This document shows positions 1 to 7,526 of a stretch of DNA of 64,000 nucleotides, piece by piece; position 1 is the first letter of the stretch; every line of letters starts with the position of its first letter. The notes under the pieces are model-generated. The model did no database searches. It had not been told where the DNA came from and saw only the letters and a list, made by a program, of their open reading frames with translations. The position numbers and the translations under genes were made by a program. The DNA comes from JBBDXI01 sp040902425 (GTDB lineage: Bacteria; Planctomycetota; Phycisphaerae; Phycisphaerales; UBA1924): NCBI GenBank assembly GCA_040902425.1, contig JBBDXI010000045.1:62001-126000 (forward strand), given 5' to 3'.

Positions 1-2328
1 CTCGGGCGCTCCGTTGTCCGAAGGGGCGGGGGTGCCGTCAGCGCTGGCGGGGCCGGCCTCGTCGGGCTCGTCGGGGGCATCCGCGGGAACGGCGCGGAGG
101 ACAGGCCGGGCCGAGAGGGGCTGGATGGCGGCGGGCTCGACATCCCACGAGTCGCCGCGGGGCGTGGTGTCATCGAGCGGGAGCGCGGGGAGGTGCTGCG
201 GGGGCTGCTCCGGGTGGCCCTCGTGATCGGCCGGCGGCTGACCGGGGTCGCCGGGGGCGCCGGCCTGGAGCCCATTCTCATCGCGCCCGCCGCGCCCGCG
301 CCGGCGGCGGCGGCGACGCCTGCGCCCGCCCTCGCCCGGCTCGCCCGCAGCGCCCGGAGCGCCGGGCGCCGTCGCGGCGCCAGGCTGCGGCGGGGGCGGA
401 GCGGCCCGCCCGTGGTCAGCCGCGGGCTGCGAGGCACGCTGCTGCGGCTGGGCGGGCCTGGCCGGCCGCTGCGCGGGCTGGTCCTGGCGAGGGCGTCCGT
501 CGGGCTCGCCCCGACCGCCCCGGCCGCGCCGGCGGCGGCGCCGCCCGCCGCGCTGGCTCTCGTCGAGGGGGGTCATGGGCGCGCCGTCGGGCGTGCCCAC
601 ATCCATCTCGATCGGGTGGGCGGGGATCTCGGCGAGCTCGGCCTGCTCGGACTCGGAGAGCTCCGGCTCGGCGGGCGTCTCCTCGCCCTGGGTGTCCACC
701 GCCCACTCCTCCTCGCCCTTGATGTTCAGCTCCCAGACCTTGAGGTTGGCCGGGGCCTTGGAGCGGGGGAGGGCCTCGACGTTGATGTCGGCGCCGGTGG
801 CGTCGTAGGCGTAGAAGGTGATGCGGTCCACCGGGACGGTCTCGCTGACGCGGACATCCACGTGCTTGCCGGTGCGGCGCTCGATCTGGCTGAGGCTCTT
901 GCGTCGCCCGGAGAGCAGCTCGCTGGCGACGCGGGGGGCCACGACCATCTCCACGCGCGCGACCGACTCGTGGTCGAGGGTCGCGGAGAGGTTCCGCAGG
1001 GCGTCGCTGGCGATCGAATCCGGCTTCTGGACCATCCCGCGGCCGCGGCACGTCGGGCAGTCCACGAAGTGCACCGATTCGTGCGACCCGCGCATCCGCT
1101 GGCGGGTCATCTCGAGGATGCCGAACTCGGAAATGGCCAGGGTGGTGGAGCGGGCCCGGTCGCGCTTGAGGCGGTCGCGGAAGCGCTGCTCGATGTCCTT
1201 GCGGTGGCTGGCGTGCCGCATGTCGATGAGGTCGTTGATCACGATGCCGCCGAGGTCGCGGAGCTTGAGCTGGCGGCAGATCTCCTCGACCGCCTCGACG
1301 TTGGTGCGGTAGGCATTGGTTTCCGCGTCGCGGGCGTCGCGCATCTTGCCGCTGTTGACGTCGATGGCCACCAGCGCCTCGGTCTCGTCGATGACGAGCC
1401 GGCCGCCGGAGGGCAGGGGCACCTCGCGGGCGTGCATCATGGCGATCTGCGGCTCGACGCCGAAGGCGTGGAAGAGCGGGGCGCCGCCCTCGTACTGGAG
1501 GAGGCGGGTCTTGGAGCGGGGGGCGACGATCTTGAGGAAGCGGGCCGCGCGGGCGAGGGCCAGCTCGTTGTCGATGACGACTTCCTCGATCTCCGGGCCG
1601 AGCATGTCGCGCAGGGCGCGGACGAGCAGGTCCGACTCGCTGTAGAGGAGGCGCGCCTTGCGCCCGGTCTTGTGGCGGGCCTCCATGTCCTTCCAGAGGC
1701 GCTGGAGGTAGGCCAGGTCGCGCTTGAGCTCGGTCTTGTTGCGGTCCATCCCGGCCGTCCGCACGATGAACCCGAACCCCTCGGGCAGTTCGAGCTGGTC
1801 CAGCACCTGCCGCATCGCCCGGCGCTGGTCCTCATCCTCGACCTTGCGGGAAACGCCGACCTTGTCCATCTGGGGCATCATCACCAGGAAGCGCCCGGGG
1901 ATGGAGAGGTAGCTGGTGAGCGTCGGCCCCTTGGTGCCCACGCCCTCCTTCAGCACCTGCACCACGACCTCGTCGCCCCGCCGGAAGCACTTCTGGATCG
2001 GGGGCCGCTCGCGCCGCGGCGTCTTGCGCCCGACCCGCTCGGTGGTGGTGTCCTCATCCTCGCCGGGGAAGTACCGCGGGTGGATGTCGGTGACGTGGAG
2101 GAAGCCGTGGTGCTCGACGCCGAAATCGACGAACGCGGCCTGAATGGCCGGCTCGACGTTGGTGACGACACCGACGTAGATGTTGCCGACCCGGCTGATG
2201 TTGCTGGCGCGCTCGGCGTGCAACTCTTCCAGCTTGCCGTCCTCGACCACGGCCACGCGGCACTCCTCGCCGGGGACGTAGTTGATGAGCATCTGGGTCT
2301 TGGTGGCCGACTTGGACTCTGGAGACAT
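1..2328 (-). CDS. rne: Ribonuclease E/G, C-terminus beyond window
   Basis: Endoribonuclease of the RNase E/G family, which initiates mRNA decay and processes structured RNAs. The ATG is at 2328 and 776 codons are open to the window edge, so the C-terminus is missing. An S1-like RNA-binding region lies near residues 35-125. The catalytic metal-binding aspartates sit in AIDVNSGK (D323) and INDLIDM (D366), and the zinc-link CPTC is at 424-427. After about residue 590 the chain is low-complexity, with Arg/Gly-rich blocks (RRRRRRRRGRGGR) and Pro/Gln-rich linkers, as in the degradosome or RNA-binding tails of RNase E. A hairpin covers the ribosome-binding site. Sure of the family; E versus G is not decided. 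Confidence 0.95.
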   Translation of the reverse strand, partial: MSPESKSATKTQMLINYVPGEECRVAVVEDGKLEELHAERASNISRVGNIYVGVVTNVEPAIQAAFVDFGVEHHGFLHVTDIHPRYFPGEDEDTTTERVGRKTPRRERPPIQKCFRRGDEVVVQVLKEGVGTKGPTLTSYLSIPGRFLVMMPQMDKVGVSRKVEDEDQRRAMRQVLDQLELPEGFGFIVRTAGMDRNKTELKRDLAYLQRLWKDMEARHKTGRKARLLYSESDLLVRALRDMLGPEIEEVVIDNELALARAARFLKIVAPRSKTRLLQYEGGAPLFHAFGVEPQIAMMHAREVPLPSGGRLVIDETEALVAIDVNSGKMRDARDAETNAYRTNVEAVEEICRQLKLRDLGGIVINDLIDMRHASHRKDIEQRFRDRLKRDRARSTTLAISEFGILEMTRQRMRGSHESVHFVDCPTCRGRGMVQKPDSIASDALRNLSATLDHESVARVEMVVAPRVASELLSGRRKSLSQIERRTGKHVDVRVSETVPVDRITFYAYDATGADINVEALPRSKAPANLKVWELNIKGEEEWAVDTQGEETPAEPELSESEQAELAEIPAHPIEMDVGTPDGAPMTPLDESQRGGRRRRRRGRGGRGEPDGRPRQDQPAQRPARPAQPQQRASQPAADHGRAAPPPPQPGAATAPGAPGAAGEPGEGGRRRRRRRRRGRGGRDENGLQAGAPGDPGQPPADHEGHPEQPPQHLPALPLDDTTPRGDSWDVEPAAIQPLSARPVLRAVPADAPDEPDEAGPASADGTPAPSDNGAPE

Positions 2329-2332
2329 GAAA

Positions 2333-2351
2333 CCCTCGTTTCTGACGAGGG
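2333..2351 (-). promoter_or_regulatory. Hairpin sequestering the rne ribosome-binding site
   Basis: Read on the minus strand, CCCUCG - UCAGAAA - CGAGGG forms a perfect 6-bp stem. Its 3' arm contains the only GAGGG Shine-Dalgarno-like sequence, four bases before the rne ATG. Folding would block translation. RNase E of enterobacteria is autoregulated through its leader, so a similar feedback is inferred here. Confidence 0.5.
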
Positions 2352-2724
2352 CGTGCGCGCTACCCGGTGGTCACGGCCGGGCCGACTGTGGCCCGCCCGC
2401 GCTGTCCAGCGCCGCTCGGCGCTGTGGTTGGTTGTTCCGGATGAAAGCTTCTCAAAATGGAAGCCCGCCGCACACCCTGTGCGGTGCGCGCCGGCTGGGC
2501 CCTCGAAACGCCCCGGCCCGCTTCTGCGGGGGGCCGGCTCACGCGGGCGCTCACCCCTGAGGGGGAGGTTCCGCGGAACGGGTCGCTCTCTCGCGCTCGC
2601 ACCAGCTTTCGGCTGGCGGGACGGACGACCCGTGCACTCCGGGCGGCCGCGGCTGCGGCGACGCACCGACTGTTCTATCCCGAGGGCGCCGGGCCGGCGG
2701 CGGGGAACACCCCCGCATCACCGT
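2352..2724 (-). other. rne leader, non-coding, hairpin-rich
   Basis: No credible gene in the 373 bases between ptsP and the rne hairpin. The minus strand holds several GC-rich inverted repeats, for example AGCGCC-GAGC-GGCGCT near 2411-2426 and a GCCGGCCC/GGGCCGG pair near 2510-2540. Either the whole stretch is an rne 5' leader or it also carries the ptsP 3' end; the promoter was not pinned down. Confidence 0.4.
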
Positions 2725-4491
2725 TCACGCCCGCTCTTCGACGCTCCGACCGTCGAACGCCTCGGGGATGATCTTTCTGGTCTGGTCCCGCAAAAAGGCG
2801 GAGACCGAGACATCGGAATCGAACGAGAGCGCCTTGTGGGCGATCCGCTCGCACTGCTGGACGGTGACGCTGCGCACGACCCTCTTGAGGTGGGGGATGC
2901 TGGCGGCCGTCGCGGAAAGGGTACGCAGGCCGAGGCCGATCAGCAAAAGGGCGTACTCCGGGTCCCCGGCGCTCTCACCGCAGCAGCTGACCGGGACCTC
3001 CTGGCGGCGGGCGACGCGGGCGACCTGTTTGATGAGCTGTATCACGGCGGGGTGAGCGGGGGAGAAGAGGTGGGCGACGCGCTCGTTGGTGCGGTCCACG
3101 GCGAGGGTGTACTGGACGAGGTCGTTGGTGCCGATCGAGAAAAAGTCCACCTCGCGGGCGAAGGTGTCGGCCATCAGGGCCGCGGAGGGGACCTCGACCA
3201 TCATGCCGACCTGCAGGTCCGGGTCGTAGGGGAGGCTCTCGTCGGCGAGGTCCTCCATCATCTCGTTGAGCAGCCAGCGGGCCTGGCGGAACTCCGCCGG
3301 GCTGGTGATCAGGGGGAACATGATCTTCATCGGCCCGTGGGCGGAGGCTCTCAAGAGCGCCCGCAGCTGGGTCTTGAACATCGGCAGATTCTGCAGGCAG
3401 TAGCGGATCGAGCGCAGGCCCAGGAACGGGTTCCGCTCGGGCTGCTCCGTCCGCTTCTGGGTGTACTTGTCGGCGCCCAGGTCCACGGTGCGGATGGTGA
3501 GGGGCCTGCCCGCGAGGAGCTCCAGGCACTGGGCGTAGGCCCGGTAGTGCTCCTCCTCGGTGGGCTCGGTCTCGCGCGTCAGGTAGAGGTACTCGGTGCG
3601 GTAGAGGCCGACACCCTCGCCGCCGCAGGCCAGGACGGTGGGGATCTCCTCCGGAAACTCGATGTTGCCCAGCAGCTCGATCCGCGTGCCATCGCGCGTC
3701 TCGGAGGGGAGGGTGGCCAGCTCGTCGAGCGAGAGCTGGTAGACGCGGCGCTGCTCGACGTACGCGGCGTACTCGTCGAGCTGCTGCTGCTCGGGGTCGA
3801 TGATGACCAGGCCCCGGTCCCCATCCACGATGACGCGGGTGCCGTCGGTGGCGAAGGCGGTGACCGTGCCGCACCCGACCACGGCGGGGATGCCCAGGGC
3901 GCGGGCGACGATGGAGGTGTGGCCGGTGCGCCCGCCCAGGTCGGTGGCGAAGGCGACCACCTTCTCGCGGTCGAAGCTGACGGCCTGCGAGGGGGTGAGG
4001 TCCGGGGCGACGATGACGGCCTGGTGGTGCAGCTCGGCCAGGCGGGTGCGGTGCTCGCCGATGAGGTGCTTGACGACGCGGGCGAGCAGGTCCTCCAGGT
4101 CGTTGGCCTTGGTGGTGAAGGCCGAGTCCTTCATGCGGCGGAACTGGGCGGCGGCCTCGGAGAAGGCGTGGTAGACGGCGTACTCGGCCGTAACCTTCTG
4201 GGTCTCGATCATGCGGCGGATGGGCGTCAGGAGGTTCCGGTCCTGGAGGACGCCCATGTGGAAGTAAAAGATGCGGGCGGCGTCGGCGCCCATGTCGCGC
4301 TCGGCCTGGGTCAGGACCCCCCTGAGCTCCGCCAGCGAGCTGGCGATGGCCTCGTCGAGCCGCGCGAGCTCGGCGGGGACCTGGCTCTCGGGGATGGTCC
4401 GCCGAGGGATGCGCTGCTTCTCGTCGTCGAGCGCGAAGATGCGCCCAATAACCACGCCGGGGGAGACCGGGATTCCCTTGATCAACTGCAT
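2725..4491 (-). CDS. ptsP: PTS enzyme I (PEP-protein phosphotransferase)
   Basis: Transfers phosphate from PEP to HPr-type carriers. It is 588 residues from ATG 4491, normal for enzyme I (about 575), with no GAF domain. Phospho-accepting His191 sits in GGRTGHTSIVARALG. PEP/Mg-binding elements follow: GLYRTEYLY (R298), MVEVPSAA (E433), SIGTNDLVQY (D457) and the catalytic Cys in SCCGESAGDP (503-504). The start was chosen because the family N-terminus MQLIKGIPVSPGVVIGR begins there; longer upstream readings add no homologous sequence. No HPr or EII gene is in the window, so a regulatory PTS rather than sugar uptake is an inference. Confidence 0.95.
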   Translation of the reverse strand: MQLIKGIPVSPGVVIGRIFALDDEKQRIPRRTIPESQVPAELARLDEAIASSLAELRGVLTQAERDMGADAARIFYFHMGVLQDRNLLTPIRRMIETQKVTAEYAVYHAFSEAAAQFRRMKDSAFTTKANDLEDLLARVVKHLIGEHRTRLAELHHQAVIVAPDLTPSQAVSFDREKVVAFATDLGGRTGHTSIVARALGIPAVVGCGTVTAFATDGTRVIVDGDRGLVIIDPEQQQLDEYAAYVEQRRVYQLSLDELATLPSETRDGTRIELLGNIEFPEEIPTVLACGGEGVGLYRTEYLYLTRETEPTEEEHYRAYAQCLELLAGRPLTIRTVDLGADKYTQKRTEQPERNPFLGLRSIRYCLQNLPMFKTQLRALLRASAHGPMKIMFPLITSPAEFRQARWLLNEMMEDLADESLPYDPDLQVGMMVEVPSAALMADTFAREVDFFSIGTNDLVQYTLAVDRTNERVAHLFSPAHPAVIQLIKQVARVARRQEVPVSCCGESAGDPEYALLLIGLGLRTLSATAASIPHLKRVVRSVTVQQCERIAHKALSFDSDVSVSAFLRDQTRKIIPEAFDGRSVEERA

Positions 4492-5006
4492 AGGGCGGCG
4501 GGGCTGGGGCCAAAGGGGGGATCGGGCTGGGCGAGTCTGTGGAAGGGCCCCTGCGGCCCATGGTAGCGAATCTGGGGTAAGAGCCGGAGCGGCGCTGCGT
4601 CGGGTCGCCCGCGCCCCGGGGCACCGCCCGGGAAACCGCGGGGCCTGGGTGACGTATAAACTCCCCGACAGCCCTCCCACCCCGGTTGTGGATGACGGGG
4701 TTATCACTTGACAACGGGGCGGAGTCCTGCTGTAGTTTCTGTGGAAAGCACGGGGCGGGCTTTCACCGATCGATGCCGGATGTGCAGCGGCCGCGACGCG
4801 TCGCTTCGCGGCCTTCGCGTTTGAACACAAGCTGATGAGGAAGCCCGACGGCAAAGCAGGGTCGCCGCAGCGCGCCGCGTTCTAGCGCTGCACTCCGTCC
4901 GCACGTCGCGACGGGGAGACCCGACTCAAGCCCGCGCCCGACCCCGATGTTGGGGCGCGCGGGAGCCAGAAGAGAAGCACGGGCATCCCCGGTCTGGAGG
5001 TGATCG
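4492..5006. other. ptsP-rho divergent intergenic region
   Basis: 515 bases with no convincing gene. It holds a TACCAT hexamer on the minus strand (4560-4565) that could serve ptsP, and a good sigma-70-type promoter on the plus strand (4708-4736) that would give rho a leader of about 260 nt. The rho SD GGAGG lies at 4996-5000. Confidence 0.6.
4708..4736 (+). promoter_or_regulatory. Sigma-70-type promoter of rho
   Basis: TTGACA (4708-4713), exactly 17 bases, TGTAGT (4731-4736). It lies in a locally AT-richer patch of an otherwise very GC-rich region. Transcription would start near 4743, leaving a long untranslated leader before the TTG start of rho at 5007. rho is autoregulated through its leader in enterobacteria; the same here is inference. 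Confidence 0.6.
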
Positions 5007-6215
5007 TTGAATGTTGGGTCCAGGAAGGGCCGACGCCGCAAGCGTCGCCGTGGCGGGCAGGGCCCCCACGGCGGCGGGCAGGGGTCGTTCGGCGGGCACG
5101 GAGGCCAGCACGGCGGGCAGGGGGGGCCGGGCGGGCCGCGCGGCCCGGGGGGCGGCGGGCCGGGCGGGGCCGTTTCGGCCCGGTTCCCCGAGCTTGTGCC
5201 GCCGCCGCCGCTGGCGACCCTCGCGGGGAAGGTGTTCGAGGACCTGACCTCGATCGACCCGCAGCCGCGCCTGACGCTGGAGTACCCCGGGTGCCCGCCG
5301 TCGTGCCGCCTGATCGACCTGTTCTGCCCGATCGGTCGCGGCCAGCGGGGGCTCATCGTCTCGCCGCCGAAGGCGGGGAAGACGACCCTGCTGAAGGACA
5401 TCGGCACGTCGATCCTGCGGAACCACCCGGATGTGGAGCTGGTGGTGCTGCTGGTGGATGAGCGGCCGGAGGAGGTCACGGACTTCCGGCGCCACTTCGC
5501 GCAGGTGGCCGGGGCGATGGCGCCGGCGCCGGTGGGCGCGAACGGCCAGCTCAACGGGCACATGCTCAGCGAGCCGGTGCCCAGCGGCGGGGCGAAGCCG
5601 GGCTACGACGCCGCGGCCGCGGCCCGCTGCAAGGTGATCGGCAGCAGCAACGACAACGACACCGAGCGGCACATCGAGGTGGCGATGGCGGCCATGGAGT
5701 ACGGCAAGCGGATGGTCATGGCCGGCCGCCACGTGGTGATGCTGCTGGACTCGGTGACGCGGGTGGGCCGGGCGTTCAACCGCTCGCGCCGCCACTCCAG
5801 CAGCGGGCGGACGCTGACGGGGGGCATCGACAGCCGGGCGCTGGAGGTGCCCAAGCAGATCTTCGGCTCGGCCCGCAACACCGAGGAGGCGGGGAGCCTG
5901 ACGATCATGGCGTCGTGCCTGGTGGACACCGGGAGCCAGGGCGACCAGGTGATCTTCGAGGAGTTCAAGGGCACCGGCAACATGGAGCTGATCCTCGACC
6001 GCAAGATCAGCGAGCGGCGGCTGTTCCCGGCGATCAACCTGGCGGCGAGCGGGACGCGCAAGGAGCACCTGCTGATGCCGGAGCAGGAGCTGAAGACGAT
6101 GACGGCGCTGCGGCGGCGGCTGATGAACATGCCGCCGCACCTGCAGGTGGAGCAGCTGCTGGCGGCGCTGCAGCGCTTCCCGACGAACACAGCGCTGGTG
6201 GGGAGCCCGGGGTGA
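5007..6215 (+). CDS. rho: Transcription termination factor Rho, OB fold absent
   Basis: Hexameric RNA-dependent ATPase that ends transcription. The 402-residue protein starts at TTG 5007, six bases after GGAGG; an in-frame TGA at 5001-5003 rules out a longer form. The motor is complete: Walker A PPKAGKTT with K125, catalytic-Glu region LLVDERPEEVTDFRR, Q/R-loop region GSARNTEEAG, and KISERRLFPAINLAASGTR with the arginine finger. Residues 1-60 are a basic Gly/Arg/Gln tract (RKGRRRKRRRGGQ, then GGQ/GGP repeats). The usual helical and cold-shock-like RNA-binding domain (about residues 1-125 in E. coli) is not there, and no other reading frame supplies it. Confidence 0.95.
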   Translation: MNVGSRKGRRRKRRRGGQGPHGGGQGSFGGHGGQHGGQGGPGGPRGPGGGGPGGAVSARFPELVPPPPLATLAGKVFEDLTSIDPQPRLTLEYPGCPPSCRLIDLFCPIGRGQRGLIVSPPKAGKTTLLKDIGTSILRNHPDVELVVLLVDERPEEVTDFRRHFAQVAGAMAPAPVGANGQLNGHMLSEPVPSGGAKPGYDAAAAARCKVIGSSNDNDTERHIEVAMAAMEYGKRMVMAGRHVVMLLDSVTRVGRAFNRSRRHSSSGRTLTGGIDSRALEVPKQIFGSARNTEEAGSLTIMASCLVDTGSQGDQVIFEEFKGTGNMELILDRKISERRLFPAINLAASGTRKEHLLMPEQELKTMTALRRRLMNMPPHLQVEQLLAALQRFPTNTALVGSPG

Positions 6216-6221
6216 GCAACG

Positions 6222-7037
6222 GTGAAGGAGACGCAGGGCCATCCTGATCCACTCCTCTCGCTCGATCTCTACGCGATGACCTTCGGACAGGCGCTGTCGG
6301 CCCAGTCATGGAAGGTCCTGGATCGGGACTGCACGCAAGTAATCTCGGGAGAACGCGCCCGCGACGTACTGCGATCGGTCCTCGCGGCGTCGACCCTTGT
6401 CTGCGCGGTGTTTGGTGTGGGGCTCTTTACCGGCCTTCTCTTCGCCTTGAGCCGGTATGCCCTCCCGCTAGGAATCGCGTTTGCCTCGTGCCTGTGCCTC
6501 ACGATCTCACTGGCGCCGGTCGTGGCCTTGCGACGCACCCGTCCAATCATCTTGCGGCGCACAATGGATCACGCGCGGATCCTCGAGGTACATCAACGTA
6601 CCCGGTTTGGGTTTGCTCGGATCGAATACGAGGTGCGTCTCCCAAGCGGGGCTTGCCTGGGCCGGCTGGTCCATACGCCGTTGAGACAGACCATGGGCCC
6701 ATCGTGGCGGGTTGTGCCGCTACGAGGCCGCCCTATCGACCTAACGGTGCACTCGGCCGCTGCTGGGCTTGTGGAGCGATTCCGTAAGTCATCGACCCTG
6801 TGGAGACTGACGGCTCGTGTTCTCACCCAAGCCAGGAGCCTTCTCAGGCCAAGGGCCGCAAGCTCGCGCCCGTGGCTTGTGGCTACCTCCGAGGGCTGGC
6901 CCGAACCGATTGTGGAGTGCGTCGCCGATCCTGAGGCGGAGGGTTGGTTCTGGCTCCGCTGGCGGTTTAGCCCTCGTTCAGCCCCGGGGGTCGCCGCCCT
7001 TGTCCTCACCGCGGCGCTGATGTCGATCGCCGACTAG
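6222..7037 (+). CDS. Hypothetical membrane protein
   Basis: Unrecognised 271-residue protein beginning with GTG six bases after the rho stop codon, so possibly cotranscribed. Two adjacent hydrophobic segments (about residues 52-76 and 80-103) look like a membrane hairpin, and a short hydrophobic stretch ends the protein. The middle is soluble and basic. Third-position GC is clearly lower than in rho, which may indicate an acquired or fast-evolving gene. An internal ATG at 6276 is an alternative start. Confidence 0.5.
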   Translation: MKETQGHPDPLLSLDLYAMTFGQALSAQSWKVLDRDCTQVISGERARDVLRSVLAASTLVCAVFGVGLFTGLLFALSRYALPLGIAFASCLCLTISLAPVVALRRTRPIILRRTMDHARILEVHQRTRFGFARIEYEVRLPSGACLGRLVHTPLRQTMGPSWRVVPLRGRPIDLTVHSAAAGLVERFRKSSTLWRLTARVLTQARSLLRPRAASSRPWLVATSEGWPEPIVECVADPEAEGWFWLRWRFSPRSAPGVAALVLTAALMSIAD

Positions 7038-7133
7038 GGGAGGTCTGGGCGGATGCAGCAATCGTGGTCGTGAGGGCGGGCGCTCCGCTGGTTCACCGCA
7101 TACCATCGCCAGCCAGAACCGGCTGGAGGGGCC

Positions 7134-7385
7134 TTGACGAGCCGCCGACCCATCTCGCTCATGCAGCTCCGACCCGGCCAGTCCGGGCGGGTCCGGACCG
7201 CCGACCTCACGGAGGCCGACGCGGCCCTCCTGGGGGCCATGGGGCTGTGCTGCGACGCCCGCGTGCGGCTCTGCCGGGCGGGGGAGCCGTGCATCGTGGC
7301 CGTCCTCACGGGGGGGCGGGCGAGCTGCCGGATCGGGCTGGCGCGGCCGCTGGCCGAGCGCATCCACGTCGATCTCGACGCCTGA
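7134..7385 (+). CDS. feoA: FeoA-domain protein
   Basis: Small SH3-like cytoplasmic partner of the ferrous iron transporter FeoB. It is 83 residues from TTG 7134 (GGAGGGG just upstream), or 74 from ATG 7161. The family pattern is visible: LRPGQSGRVRTADL at the start, then LLGAMGLCCDARVRL and a C-terminal RIGLARPLAERIHV. A TACCAT hexamer at about 7101-7106 may be the -10 element. feoB follows 140 bases downstream, so this is a feoAB unit. Confidence 0.85.
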   Translation: MTSRRPISLMQLRPGQSGRVRTADLTEADAALLGAMGLCCDARVRLCRAGEPCIVAVLTGGRASCRIGLARPLAERIHVDLDA

Positions 7386-7526
7386 CCGCCGGAGCGGTGG
7401 CCGGGCGGGCGGGCGCTAGGATGGATCGCCCTGCTCGCGGGCACTGCCGCGCCCGGGGACGGGCGGGCAGTGGCACCCGGACTCGGCGCCCCGGGTCGCC
7501 GGCGCCCCGACACTTCGACGCCATCC

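Noticed and set aside
193..4566. A 1457-codon open frame on the plus strand
   Set aside because: It runs antisense across rne and ptsP; its composition (LGLGELRLGG, AGAGGV) is that of GC-rich shadow translation, while the minus strand encodes proteins with all catalytic motifs.
4704..4904. Minus-strand ORF between ptsP and rho
   Set aside because: It lies over the rho promoter and leader, has no start signal and no recognisable protein features.
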